Source: Ornithodoros turicata
Lineage: Eukaryota; Arthropoda; Arachnida; Ixodida; Argasidae
Length of the DNA stretch: 64,000 bases
Reading direction: 5' to 3'
Assembly (NCBI RefSeq): GCF_037126465.1
Contig: NC_088206.1
Coordinates: 26,414,790-26,478,789 of the forward strand
The notes under the pieces were generated by a model. It ran no database searches and had not been told where the DNA came from. It saw nothing but the letters and a program-made list of their open reading frames with translations. Positions within the stretch are counted from its first letter, which is position 1. Every line of letters begins with the position of its first letter. Made by a program: the position numbers and the translations under genes. Positions 23,901 to 34,112 of this stretch are shown here, piece after piece.

Positions 23901-24298
23901 CAGTGGCGTAGCCAGACCTCAAAGGTAGGGGGGGGGGAGGCTCGATACGAAAACTTCCCCCCCCCCGCTGATCCTGTGTCGACAACACACACATACTTGT
24001 GCACACTGCAAACTGAGGACACATGAGTTCACAGTACGATTACATGTATAGGCTGTCATGACCAATGAAGTGGTGTCACGAGATTGGAAGTATTTTGAAA
24101 AGCTGATACTTTGAAAACTATTCAAGAGTGCTTCTTAGATAGACGCCATGAACTGCAAGAACTTTCGCGATAGTCACACTGGTCCCCCCCCCCCCCCATA
24201 TATTATGTTCTCGGATTTGCACGATTTGTGGGGGTCGGTCCGTGGCAGGTAGGGGGGGCTCGAGCCCCCCCTAGCCCCCCCCCGTGGCTACGACACTG
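23901..24298. mobile_element. hAT-like MITE, 398 bp, with perfect 8-bp target duplication
   Basis: Ends are CAGTGGCGTAGCCA and TGGCTACGACACTG (inverted, one mismatch). The flanks 23893-23900 and 24299-24306 are both AACATCTC. An 8-bp duplication with CAGTG-type ends fits hAT-superfamily elements. The interior has long G and C runs and no coding sequence. A second, partial end of the same family is at 62392-62430. Confidence 0.9.
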
Positions 24299-24575
24299 AA
24301 CATCTCTGACTGGTAGCAGGACGGTTCACGTTCAATTCCTGGTGCTAGCACTGACTGGCTTTTTCATGAATTATTTGTTGGAAGTTTCGATGTGCTTGAG
24401 AACCATTCGTCAACCATTGTATCCTCATGAGGTGATGAGGGTTTGTCATCCCAAAGAGACTCCCTTTCCGGCATGTGTCCTTATGGATGCTCATCACTGC
24501 AGAAAAAAAGAAAGAAAGAAAGGAAAAGCATTTAATGGACAAGAAATGGATAGTCACATTTACTGTATAATGATT

Positions 24576-24870
24576 GTGCACAACAGAAAGAATACTTTTG
24601 CACAGAAGGCTGTACTTCTTGATGTCTAACATCAAGTTACAAAATTCCAGAATATATGACAGGCTGTAAGGTAGAGAATAAGTAGAGTTATTGAGTTGTC
24701 GAGTTGAGTTGAGGGGGGAGTTGTACCCCCTTTTTATTTTATTATATATGATTATATAATTATCTTTATGTCTGTACCACCCCTCGCTCTCTACATTACA
24801 ACATGTTTTATATATTCTGGGATTTTGTAACTTCATGTTAGACATTAACAAGAGCAGCCTTGTGCACGAA
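24576..24870. repeat. Inverted repeat with about 150-bp loop
   Basis: Arms around 24570-24656 and 24811-24875 are inverted and imperfect copies (GATGTCTAACATCAAGTTAC pairs with GTAACTTCATGTTAGACAT). The loop contains a G-run/C-run stem and AT-rich sequence. Probably a foldback MITE; no TSD was resolved. Confidence 0.65.
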
Positions 24871-24879
24871 AGTCTCGTC

Positions 24880-26795
24880 TCATTAAAATTTAGATGCTCT
24901 CAACAGTCTTCTTTCTGTTGTGAATCTCTATCACAGCATACCTGCACATTGCTGTTCTACGTTCTGTGACTTTGCAGTAAGAGTATGGACTTTGGGTAAA
25001 AAGACTACACAGCACTGCTCAGGTATTTTTGCCTATCGAACAGTATGTATGTATGCAGTATGCACACAGTATTTGTGCACCGGACCCACTAAAAATGTAG
25101 TGAATGTGGCATTGCCCACGGTAATGCACCAAGTTGAACACAATTATTGTAGAATCCAGGTATTTTACCTTACATGTCAAGCCAGTACCACATCCAGTGT
25201 GAAGTTGTGACAAATAAATAGTTTCCATTTTTCTTAGCTCTCAGAAAACAGACAGTGAATTAATAAGAGTAGACAATGTTAACATGAGTTCTGGGCTATT
25301 CTGCAGTTAAAGATTCACAGATAGTAAAGGCACCTTGCTCAATGGACATTGATGACACTGATAATTCTAAAACGTTATCAGAGGCGACATCAGCTTCGGT
25401 GTGTCAATAATCCAGCTAACAGTAACAAAAATGTGCAAAAGACAAATTAACTGAACTAATGTAACGTACCTTCTATATCAGACAGTGAAGCTTGTAACAC
25501 CCCATCCACAGGAACCAGTGTCCAGACACAAAAGTGCTTGAACTGGGAGATAGCAGCTAATCGGAATGGCGACCTTTGTTTTCCACCCTGAAAGCACAGG
25601 TTGTAACTTTGAGGGCAGATTTAAAAGTGGTGTCAAGATGTCTGCATGCGAGTGCACATGAAAAGTTGAACATAGATGAATACTCAAATTATAACATCAC
25701 ATTGTCATACCTGTTGGTGGAGGTGGACTGCAACTAATGTGTCAGCAATTTCTTCATGACCAGATGCAAGCCAGATCATGCTTCATTTCCGCCTTCAGCG
25801 TGCATCTGTGATAATTCAGAAGTTAGATTATCAATAGTACTATTGTGTTGTTAATCGTGGTTATATCAGAGTAAGCGCAGTAGGACAGCTGCACAATCGA
25901 TTCATTAAGCTTGCTATTTTTTATATCTGAACCTCGACTTACCTTTTTTTGCTCTCGTTTTTTGCCTTGATCCTCCGTGGCACGTTCAAAATGTTATGCG
26001 TCGGGCACCTCAGATTTTCATCAGACGATTTCGTGCCGAGATTCCAAATTGCCTCTGGAGTCGCGCGTAACCTATGATAACATTCGTGGACGAAATCCTT
26101 GCAGTGGGAATTAGCAGGCACCACTGTCAGCCAAGAGCTTCGCACTGCTTGGTCTTTTGGCAGCTTACAATAGGTAACACTTGAATGCTCCGATGAATTG
26201 TTCTAACAGCGTAGCACTGTCGCACCTTCGACAACTTCGCCGTGGCATATTCACGAATCATATCGCTCCAGTCCATAAAAGGCAAGGTCAGAACAAGGAA
26301 GTGCACTTTCCAAACGACGCTGTGCCAAAAAAAAACATTCACATGCTTTGTTTCTGGCTTAGCAACAACATAACAGCTGTTCGCTTATGTACGATGCACA
26401 GAGGAGGAAACGAAAGGAGCCAAGCAGCCAAGCCAAGAGTCCATGCCAGGCCAAAGACAGATAAACCGAGAGCAGTGACGTCGGTGCGCCCGTGCGCAGG
26501 GTTTGCCGACGGTCTGACGGCCGGGCGTGGGAACTAAAAAAACTGTTTTCTAAAAAACTACGAACAGTTGGAGCAAGATATTTCGCACACATATTCAGTG
26601 TTCGGTAATGAACACACAGCGCGAGTATCGCTCAGTTCTGCGGCACTTCAAAATCGGCATATCTGACCTTTAATTTAGGACTATAGTCCGCGAATTTTGT
26701 ATCGCTAACGTGAATTCTATAATGCTATCGAGTGTTGGCAAAGAAGAGTTGAGAATGACAGGCGTCCAAAGACATTTGTTCTCAGTTCATATATT
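24880..26795. other. No gene recognised
   Basis: Open frames are short and motif-free on both strands (for example 25939-26145 minus, 26181-26537 plus). Confidence 0.3.
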
Positions 26796-26797
26796 AG

Positions 26798-26850
26798 TCA
26801 GTTTTAGTATATCGTACACTGTCGCTTTTGCGTACGGTATACTAAAACTT
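26798..26850. repeat. Small hairpin related to the MITEs at 27.0-27.4 kb
   Basis: AGTTTTAGTATATCGTAC and its inverted partner GTACGGTATACTAAAACT face each other over a short loop. The TTTTAGTA.ATCGTACG core is shared with the terminal repeats at 27171 and 27335. Confidence 0.6.
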
Positions 26851-27026
26851 GATATTAATGTGCGTTAGTGAGACTGCGCCAGCGTTATACTGTAAAAGGG
26901 TAGTTGGAGTTCACTGTGTAAGAAATTTGTATATGTAAAGAAAAATAATAAAGTTAGAGACGAAGGTCACATGTATCCACAATTTTCTCCTCCACTTTGT
27001 ATTCCAGAAATTACCCCCCATTATAA

Positions 27027-27164
27027 TAGGGAGTGTTAGTAGACCGGTGATAACGTCACCGTTAACTTACAGGAACCAATGACATTGACAGCGTGATTCA
27101 TAATCTTGGGGTGCGGTAGACGGGGTAGCCTACTGGGCTCCCGGTAACGATCTACTAACTCTTG
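27027..27164. mobile_element. MITE-like element with GAGTGTTAGTAGA ends
   Basis: The left end GAGTGTTAGTAGACCGG and the inverted right end (reading GAGTTAGTAGATCGTTACC on the other strand) are similar but imperfect. Its ends resemble those of the adjoining MITE at 27171-27335. Confidence 0.5.
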
Positions 27165-27170
27165 CTAATA

Positions 27171-27335
27171 GAGAGCTTTAGTGGATGTACGTCACAGCCT
27201 TTGCGTACGGAAGGGGTAGCGTTGATGGTTCTGTGCACACCCACAACAGAAAGGGAGCTTCGCCCAGTGCGCAGAACCACCAGCGCTATCCCTTGCGTGC
27301 GCAAAGGCGATAGCGTACGATGTACTAAAACTCTC
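27171..27335. mobile_element. Tc1/mariner-type MITE, 165 bp, TA target duplication
   Basis: Nearly the whole element is inverted repeat: arms of about 65 bp starting GAGAG.TTTAGT and reaching GGTTCTG/CAGAACC near the middle. TA lies immediately outside both ends (27169-27170 and 27336-27337). Confidence 0.82.
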
Positions 27336-27382
27336 TAATTTTCCATTAGAGAGTTTTAGTACATCGTACGCTATATCGAAGC
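27318..27382. repeat. Head-to-head arm of a second MITE copy, forming a hairpin
   Basis: The right arm of the preceding MITE is followed within 10 bp by its mirror image TTAGAGAGTTTTAGTACATC...GCTAT, giving a stem of about 28 bp. This is either a truncated neighbouring copy or a partial inverted duplication. Confidence 0.7.
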
Positions 27383-27589
27383 TATACCATATGAGCCACG
27401 AAAACGAATCCGGTCAACGGCACTTCGCACTTGTTACTCTGTTTTCACCGTATCATGTAACTTCAGTTTGTTCTAGGCATCATCGTAAGTACATTGCAAT
27501 GCTCTATTCCAAATTGTGCCTGTTACGGTCACTTCACGCCGCCATCAAGGAACTTTGCCGAATGCCAACCCCCCCCCCCCCCCCTCCCC

Positions 27590-28213
27590 TGCCAGTAAAA
27601 CCTCGTCTTGGTCCTTATTCCTTTCCCGTTGCTCACCGATCACGAGTCGATACTTGTTGACGATGTCCGTACACTGCTTCCATTCTCGACAACATGTTTA
27701 TTTACAAACAACATCTTATAGAATACATAGATGACAGGCTCGAGTCGACCGACCTCCGAGCAGAGCGTCCGCCACGGAGACCGGTAGTCAGAAAAAAAGC
27801 CCCCTCATTGTTCTCGCGTTCCCTTTTATTGGCATCATCATCCACCCTTTCTCCCGTTTAGACACAGGATACCTTAGCACTATACACACTGTCTGGCCTT
27901 GTCTGGGCGTTCCCTAAATCCGCCAAGGCCAGTCTGCCGTTGTCCGGCGCCAGTCGTCAATAAGCACGCGGCCCATACGCGCTTACCTTGAGAATTCGTC
28001 TGTCCCACTGTCGCCGTCGCAGAGACTTCGCAGGAAGAGCTTATACACAATGGGGATAAATAGGCAATGGGCTGACTGTTTGCTAGCCTTGGTATGACGG
28101 TTTCTTCTCGATGCATAGTGAAACGAAGAAATGTGCGTACAACCAGGAAATAAAGGCTCGAAAGGCAAGTTTGAAAGGGGAACATCCATCGCGTGGCAAG
28201 TTACACATTTACA
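27590..28213 (-). repeat. Probable 3' LTR of the Ty3/gypsy element
   Basis: On the minus strand, after the pol stop and about 240 bp of non-coding sequence, a polypurine tract TTAGGGGGAGG (28214-28224) is followed by TGTAAATGTG, the likely LTR start at 28213. An AATAAA signal lies at about 27698-27703 and a TGGCA end near 27590. A 5' LTR is not found in the window, so the far boundary is tentative. Confidence 0.6.
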
Positions 28214-28454
28214 CCTCCCCCTAAAGAATGTTGCAGGGCGTCTTGCACTGACACAGTCCAGACAACTTGCAACGCGCCGGGGAACACGCAATCACACAAA
28301 CGACAACAATTCTACTAAATGAAGACAATCGGATCACCGAAATAGCATTGAGAACAAAAATGCGAAAAGCATGCAATATGCGCACACAGTGCCAACCATA
28401 GGAGCCCGTTGGCACGGAATCTGGGTTCACCACAAATTAGCAGAAAATTCCGCC

Positions 28455-29331
28455 TTACGCTAGCCTTGAAAGCGCGTCCGCGTTTATATGCTTGTCGCCT
28501 TTCCTATATGTTCCACAGTCACCAACAGCCACCGAGTGAGCTTGGCGCATGGGGAGTCGTGGTCGTCAAATAGGTCAACGGGTTATGATCCGACACGACG
28601 TGCACCTGGGCCCCAAAGAGCCAATGGTCAAACTTTTTAAGACACCAAATTACGGCGAAGGCCTCGCGCTCTATTGTTGCCCATCGTGATTGGGTTTTGT
28701 TGAATCGGTGACTGGCGAACGCGATAGGTCGTTCCTCTCCTCCATCGCCCTTTTGACACAACAAGCACCAGCGGCTACGGCCGGTGCGTCGGTAAACAAC
28801 CAATATCGTTCTCCGGGAGATTGCGTCGCCAACTCAACAGCGTCACATAGTCTTTGTTTCAGCGTTTGGAAAGCGCTTCCCGCTTCCTCCGACCAGGGGA
28901 TACGCGTAGGCACCTTATTCGCCGTAAGTTTTGTGAGGGGCTCCGCAATTTCGGCGTAGCCCGCGACATATGCCGAGTTGTAGCCGCAGAGTCCGAGAAT
29001 GCTACGGACCTATCACTTCGTCTCTGGACGCTTCAGCTGTCAGATACCTGCTATCTTATCCGGGTCAGGGGCGTGCCCTCCGGAACCGACCACGTGACCG
29101 AGGTACTCTATGCTAGACTGGGCGATCATGCACTTCTCTAGGTTGGCGGTTAACCCTGCCTTTTCCAACACACTCAGGACGGTTTTCATGTGTTCTAAGT
29201 GCTCATCCCATGACACGGAATATACGGCAATGTCACCCAGGTATGCACATGCGTATTCCTGGTGAGCACCAAAAGTGAGTTCATCACCCTCTGGAACGTG
29301 GCAGCGGCATATTTTAGGCCAAAAGGCATAA
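28455..29331 (-). pseudogene. Ty3/gypsy pol: second half of reverse transcriptase plus RNase H (decayed)
   Basis: Reading leftwards from the LINE insertion site, the protein resumes with VMPFGLKYAAATFQRVMNSLL. It then has the palm box as YLGDIAVYS instead of the expected YLDD, so the first catalytic Asp of that box is lost. Next come the connection (EYLGHVVGS, LKRPETK), then RNase [28 protein letters not shown], and finally a GDKHINADALSR-type tail ending at TAA (28455-28457). Frameshifts lie near 29270, 28760 and 28550, with a TGA after IAGI at about 29040. RNase H is the last domain: no integrase follows it, and LTR-like sequence begins soon after. This matters for the domain order discussed in the findings. 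Confidence 0.88.
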
Positions 29332-29345
29332 CCCTCCATGCAACC

Positions 29346-29566
29346 TCCATACTTATACTCCGAAAGTCCGCCGAGAGCCTCCAGCCCAAACAACGGCCCA
29401 CGACTCTGTCGATATGCAGATGGTGATGGTTAAGCTGCTCTTTGCAGCTCTGAGGGCCATCATCACTGCATGCCCCGAGTGCAAAGCGCTCCCGGAAGTC
29501 CAATCGATCTTGCAGTTAGAGAAACTAATTGCCCCCACTCCTGAGTACCCGGTACGTGGCCGGTAG
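29346..29566 (+). pseudogene. LINE copy 1: C-terminal remnant of ORF1 (gag-like)
   Basis: The frame ending at TAG 29564-29566 reads KLLFAALRAIITACPECKAL and PEVQSILQLEKLIAP. It aligns by eye with the C-terminus of ORF1 in copy 2 (PLLVAALKAIVSAFPAAASL, PQVQQLFAVDGLLAS; about 44330-44450). The zinc-knuckle part is missing because the insertion is 5'-truncated within ORF1. The spacing to ORF2 is 38 bp. Confidence 0.8.
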
Positions 29567-29604
29567 GCCCGGCCGGATCCAGCTACCGCTCGTTCTCATG
29601 CTGC

Positions 29605-32600
29605 ATGGCTGTACAATATCAAACGACCACGATTTTCCAATGGAACGCAAGAAGCCTTCAGACGAAGCTCTCAGAGTTCCGCCAGTTCGCGTGGAGGTAT
29701 AAGTTCCCAGTAATGTGTATTTCAGAATGTGGGATTTGGGACGACTTTCGCCTATCCAACTACATCACCTTCGTGTCGCAGCCCAACAACGCTAGAAGCC
29801 GAGCGGCCATTTTCGTCCGATCAGACATACCGGCTGTGAAGAGGTCCCTTGTAGAAACAAGTGGAGGGGAGTATGTCTGCTGTTCAGTGCGAATGGGTGC
29901 GCTTGACTTCACTGTGATTTCCCTGTACTTGCCCCCAGCGACCCGATATGACGTGAATAACCTCAAGAACATTCTGGACGGCCTGACACAACCGTTTGTG
30001 TTATGCGGGGACTTTAACGCCCACCACGTCAGCTGGGGGAGCGCACGCTCGGACTCACGGGGAGAACGACTTGCTGTGCTCTTCGAGGAGATGGACCTCC
30101 ACCTCCTCAATGATGGCTCCCCGACATTTGTACAGTCCCCGCTGATATCATCATGCTTGGACCTCACAGCTGTGTCTGGCTCGATTGCACAACGCTTCAC
30201 CTGGCAGGTCGACGCTGACTCCCTTGGAAGCGATCACATTCCACTGCTAATCAACGTCCGCGGCGCGCCAGGGGCTCAGCTGAGGCGCACGGTCAGAAAG
30301 ACTAACTGGAGCAACTATAGGGCTGCCTTCGAGTCTAGTTCCGCTGATCTTAGAGACGCTAGTCACCACGACTTCTGCCGCGCGGTGGTCAGCGCTACTC
30401 GCAGTGCCACCAGCGTCTTCCAACTTCCCGTGAAATTTGCCGCCGTCGATACAGAGTACGCTAAGTTGCGTGCGATACGCCGAAGGGCTGAAAGACGCGC
30501 CCGCCGTTCCCGTCTCCCCGCCCACAACCAAGAGGCCAAACGAATACAGAAAGCGGTTCAGAGGCACCTCTACAAGCTGGCTAGGGACCACTGGAGGAGC
30601 TTCGCTTCGTCCTTATCTCCGCGCACACCGCTATCCCGAGTCTCGACGGTGCTAAAAGGGCTAGCCGAGCCGGTTACCCAACGCAACCCGTTCCGTTCAT
30701 TGTCTTTGGCCACGGGTCGCTCAGAGATAAGGTTGGCCGAGGAATATTGCGGCAGACTAACATCGTTGCCTACCGACGGTTTAACGTCTGCTCGAGACAT
30801 ACCTGTGGCCGATGTCCCACCGGCGGAAACTTCGCTCGATCATATGTTTTCGCTTCCTGAGCTGGAATCAGCCTTGAGACATTCATCACAACATACCTCC
30901 CCAGGCGCTGACCAGATCACCTACAAGGCCCTACGTAATCTCCCCTTGCGCGGACGCCATCTTCTTCTTCAAATCTACAATGATTCGTGGCGCACAGGGT
31001 CGGTGCCTCCAGACTGGAAGTCCGCAATGGTTGTCCCTATCCTAAAACCCGGCAAATCACCTCATGATATTGACTCCTTCAGGCCGATCGCCCTCACCAG
31101 CTGTTTGTCGAAGACGATGGAGCGCATGATTCACTCACGGCTAAGCTGGTTTCTTGAAAGTATGCGTTACTTCCCTGAGGTCATGGCTGGATTCCGGCAG
31201 GGCAGGTCATCCATCGACAGCGTGATCGATATCGTCTCTAGTGTTCAGCAAGCGCGGTCTGAAGGGCAGCTCACAGCAGCAGTTTTCTTAGACGTCATGA
31301 AAGCATACGATAGCGTCTTCCACAGCGCCGTCGTCGCAACTCTGCAAGAATCTGGTGCAGGCGCCCGAGCCGTCTCCTGGGTCCGGGACTTCCTATCTGA
31401 TCGCACCCTTTTTGTGCGCACTGCCCACGGCGACACGGCTCCCTTCCCGGTAAGCCGCGGGGTGCCGCAGGGCAGTGTGTTGAGTCCATTGCTGTTCAAC
31501 CTTGTCATCGCCTCACTCCCCGCACACCTACCTGCCAACGTCAAGATCACCATTTACGCAGACGATGTCTGCATTTGGACTTCAGGCACCCGGAGAGACG
31601 CGATTCAGCGGCGCTTGCAGCAAGCCCTCGACGTCATTGAGATATATCTCGCCGACAGAGGCCTACGTGTCTCCACAAGCAAAACAGTCGCCATGACGTT
31701 CACCAACCGCTCATTTAAAAACTACCCACTCTACGTCGCGGGAACGCCACTTGGTTTCGTCCCCCGCTACAAATATCTCGGGGTCATCGTAGACAAACGG
31801 CTGTCATGGTTCCAGCACATCAAGGCCCTCTCTACCAAGACGAAGAAATTCGTGAACGTGCTACGGCGCATCTCTGGAGCGTCGTGGGGTCCCTCGTGCA
31901 GTGACCTCCGCCACGTCCATAACGCACTTGTGCTGGGGCTGCTACGGTACCACCTCCCAGCGCTCCACGGGATCAGTAGGACGGGTGAGCGAGACCTCCT
32001 CAATGCCCAAGCGCGCGGCCTCCGGGTATGCCTTGGACTGCCACGCACGGCTGAAACCTACACCGTACTTGCGGAGGCGCAAGAGACGCCCGTGCATATT
32101 CTACGGGACCGAGAGACGCTCCGCATCTTTGCGCGCTTCGTCACGCAGCACCCTTGCCACTACCTGCTGTCCATTGAGGATGCCCGCCCCGCATCGGCCT
32201 TTGGCGGAGCCGTCCGCCGTCTTAAGGCTATCCTCCCGGACTGCTCCTCAGGTGTATCCTACGCCCCTCCTCTATGGGCCCTTGCCAAGCCCCAGGTATT
32301 GACCAGCGTCCCTGGCCTTGGCCGAAAGAGGGAGACGCCGTTAGCCGTTGCGCGTCAGCTCGTCCTCGAATACCTATCGACGCATCATCAACACCGTCAA
32401 GCGATCTATACAGACGGATCCGTAACACTTGATGGGGCCACTGCAGCCATCTACGTTCCTCAAGGTAACATCGAGCAAGCTTTCAGGCTCTCCCATACCA
32501 CCTCCTCCACCGAAGCCGAGCTCTTCGCAATCCACGCGGCCCTCCGGCACATCACGACATCGCCCCCAGGAACCTGGACGATCCTGTCGGACAGCAAGGC

Positions 32601-33159
32601 GGCACTGGAGACACTCGACTCATACTGCACCAAAACAACGGACGACCTGCACACAATGGTAATGTCCCTAGCCAACACCGCCCTTGCTTCCGGGCACAAT
32701 ATATGTCTGCAGTGGATACCCAGCCACATTGGCCTCGGCGGGAACGATCGTGCAGATGCTGCGGCCAGGCGCGCACACGAACAACCCGACGCCGCGGCGC
32801 GCATACCGCTCACCCCTTCGGCTTGCCGCATCCAGATCCACCGCTGGGCCGCCCAAGAGGCGCAGAGATTCATTCGAGAATCCGCCCGTTTCAACGACTT
32901 CCTTCGCTCTATCGACCCGGCGGTGGAGTTCTCCTCACCACGACGTCTCCAAAGACCACAAGAGACACTCCTCCACCGACTGCGCCTCACCGACTGCGCC
33001 AACCATCGCGATACCCTTTTCCGCTGCCTCGAACGTTTCGGGCACAACCAGCTCACGCTGGCCGCACTTCTTGGCCCTGTGCCTCAGCACCAACAGTGGG
33101 CCGTCACAACTGCTTTACTGCACTTCCTGAAGTGCACTGGCCTGGCCTCTAGGCTCTGA
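29605..33159 (+). CDS. LINE copy 1 ORF2: endonuclease / reverse transcriptase / RNase H polyprotein, 1,184 aa, intact
   Basis: ORF2 products nick target DNA and copy their own RNA into the nick by target-primed reverse transcription. Visible domains in order are as follows. An apurinic-type endonuclease (residues about 8-225) has FQWNARSL, GDFNAHHVSWGS at about 134 and SDHIPLL at about 209. A reverse transcriptase (about 430-760) has SFRPIALTSCLSK, FLDVMKAYDSVFHS at about 561, GVPQGSVLSPLLFN at about 618 and the catalytic YADDVCIW at about 651. An RNase H (about 930-1060) has YTDGSV, TEAELFAIHAAL, LSDSKAAL and WIPSHIGLGGNDRADAAAR. All catalytic residues I can identify are present and there is no internal stop, so it could be functional. 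The start ATG at 29605 follows the ORF1 stop by 38 bp. Insertion within the older gypsy pol on the opposite strand means it has no host gene context. Confidence 0.95.
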   Translation: MAVQYQTTTIFQWNARSLQTKLSEFRQFAWRYKFPVMCISECGIWDDFRLSNYITFVSQPNNARSRAAIFVRSDIPAVKRSLVETSGGEYVCCSVRMGALDFTVISLYLPPATRYDVNNLKNILDGLTQPFVLCGDFNAHHVSWGSARSDSRGERLAVLFEEMDLHLLNDGSPTFVQSPLISSCLDLTAVSGSIAQRFTWQVDADSLGSDHIPLLINVRGAPGAQLRRTVRKTNWSNYRAAFESSSADLRDASHHDFCRAVVSATRSATSVFQLPVKFAAVDTEYAKLRAIRRRAERRARRSRLPAHNQEAKRIQKAVQRHLYKLARDHWRSFASSLSPRTPLSRVSTVLKGLAEPVTQRNPFRSLSLATGRSEIRLAEEYCGRLTSLPTDGLTSARDIPVADVPPAETSLDHMFSLPELESALRHSSQHTSPGADQITYKALRNLPLRGRHLLLQIYNDSWRTGSVPPDWKSAMVVPILKPGKSPHDIDSFRPIALTSCLSKTMERMIHSRLSWFLESMRYFPEVMAGFRQGRSSIDSVIDIVSSVQQARSEGQLTAAVFLDVMKAYDSVFHSAVVATLQESGAGARAVSWVRDFLSDRTLFVRTAHGDTAPFPVSRGVPQGSVLSPLLFNLVIASLPAHLPANVKITIYADDVCIWTSGTRRDAIQRRLQQALDVIEIYLADRGLRVSTSKTVAMTFTNRSFKNYPLYVAGTPLGFVPRYKYLGVIVDKRLSWFQHIKALSTKTKKFVNVLRRISGASWGPSCSDLRHVHNALVLGLLRYHLPALHGISRTGERDLLNAQARGLRVCLGLPRTAETYTVLAEAQETPVHILRDRETLRIFARFVTQHPCHYLLSIEDARPASAFGGAVRRLKAILPDCSSGVSYAPPLWALAKPQVLTSVPGLGRKRETPLAVARQLVLEYLSTHHQHRQAIYTDGSVTLDGATAAIYVPQGNIEQAFRLSHTTSSTEAELFAIHAALRHITTSPPGTWTILSDSKAALETLDSYCTKTTDDLHTMVMSLANTALASGHNICLQWIPSHIGLGGNDRADAAARRAHEQPDAAARIPLTPSACRIQIHRWAAQEAQRFIRESARFNDFLRSIDPAVEFSSPRRLQRPQETLLHRLRLTDCANHRDTLFRCLERFGHNQLTLAALLGPVPQHQQWAVTTALLHFLKCTGLASRL

Positions 33160-33463
33160 GCTGCGCGCTCCAGGAGCCTCACCTTCGTTTTCTTTCTTCT
33201 TTTTTTTTCTCTGCTCTTTCTTCTTTCTTCGTTGTTATTTTTTTCCTTCCCTTCTTTCTTTTCGTTTTTGTTTTTCCTCCTTTTTACGGAGACTCACCTT
33301 TTCCTCTTCGTCCTTTCCTTTCTATTTATTCTTCGTTTTCTTTAGATTCTTTTTAATGGAATAGCATGCCGACCTTGGTCTGGCAGACCTTTCCCTTCAA
33401 TAAATATATATTCCCCCCCCCCCTCCATACCTTTCCTTTCTTTTTCTTAATAAACATATCCCC
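33160..33463 (+). other. LINE copy 1 3' untranslated region and tail
   Basis: A long CT-rich tract (about 33190-33360) is followed by GGAATAGCATGCCGACCTTG, GCAGACCTTTCCC and two AATAAA-like signals, ending in a C-run that merges with the target duplication. The block GGAATAGCA.GCCGAC...GACCTTTCCC is also found at 38637-38680, identifying a family-specific 3' end. Confidence 0.8.
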
Positions 33464-33475
33464 CCCTCCATGCAA

Positions 33476-34112
33476 ACCGCACGGAATGAGTGACGAATGA
33501 CGTCATTTCTTGGCTGTCCTCTGCCATAGGGATTTGCCAATAACCTCGCTTGAGGTCGATCAGCGTTAGGCACTCGGCGCGGCCCACCCTGAATATTAGC
33601 TCTTGTTGCTGCGCCATGGGGAAAGCGTCATCCACGGTGCCGGCATTTAAATGGCGATAGTCTACGCACAGTCTGTACCTGCCATCCTTTTTTGCGAAGC
33701 GTACTACCGGATGAGTGAAAGGACTGTTAACCGTGTAGATCAAACCCTGCTCGAGCAGCCCGTGTACTTGTTTTTGAACCTCTTCCCGCAGCGCCTCCGG
33801 TACTCGATAGGGGTACACCTTCGTCGGTGTGTGCCCTTCCTTAAGCACAATCTTGTGTTTCCCAACTCTCGCGACTCCCGGGGCCATCCGGAACAAGTTA
33901 GGGAACGACGCGAAAATGTCGTGGATTTGCTTCGCGCGTCCTTTGTCTAAATTCCGCGTGGCGGTATCAGGTAGGCTACTTTGCTCGACATCGCGCAAAG
34001 ATGGTGCGTGTACCACCGCGCCGAATTCGTCATCGTCTTGAAACACCACCCCAACGTGCCCGACGCGCGCGCGTGGTACTTTCTGAGATGGTTGGCGTGC
34101 ACCGTCCGCCGC
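33476..34112 (-). pseudogene. Ty3/gypsy pol: first half of reverse transcriptase
   Basis: The frame is continuous with integrase except for a TAA at 34113-34115, since 21 sense codons link the two. It shows PYRVPEALREEVQKQV, the fingers motif GLIYTVNSPFTHPVV, KKDGRYRLCVDYRHLN, LIDLKRGYWQIPM and TSFVTHS. It is cut at FAW by the LINE insertion and resumes at 29331 with the matching VMPFGL. In an ordinary gypsy element RT follows protease directly; here it follows integrase. Confidence 0.9.

Larger units (their letters stand above)
29344..33463 (+). mobile_element. Non-LTR retrotransposon (endonuclease-RT-RNase H type), copy 1, 5'-truncated, recent
   Basis: The element is bounded by a direct repeat CCCTCCATGCAA at 29332-29343 and 33464-33475, which rejoins the gypsy RT frame exactly when the element is taken out. 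It contains the tail of ORF1 (29346-29566), an intact ORF2 (29605-33159), a pyrimidine-rich 3' untranslated region and a tail ending AATAAA...ATATCCCC rather than poly-A. The ORF2 architecture (apurinic endonuclease, RT, RNase H) fits the I/R1-like group; I cannot fix the clade by eye. A related but decayed copy lies at 41060-52770 and a third 3' tail at 38321-38719. Confidence 0.93.

Noticed and set aside
24310..24350. GGTTCACGTTCAATTCC resembling a tRNA B box
   Set aside because: No A box, acceptor stem or anticodon arm could be placed upstream; the region immediately before is the hAT-like MITE target site. Not supported as a tRNA or SINE head.
29195..29538. Minus-strand frames running across 29344 into the LINE
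   Set aside because: The part right of 29344 is LINE DNA read antisense; only the part left of 29331 is gypsy RT.
29760..33152. Numerous antisense and shifted frames within LINE ORF2, some near 200 codons
   Set aside because: They are shadows of a long GC-rich coding region and lack motifs.
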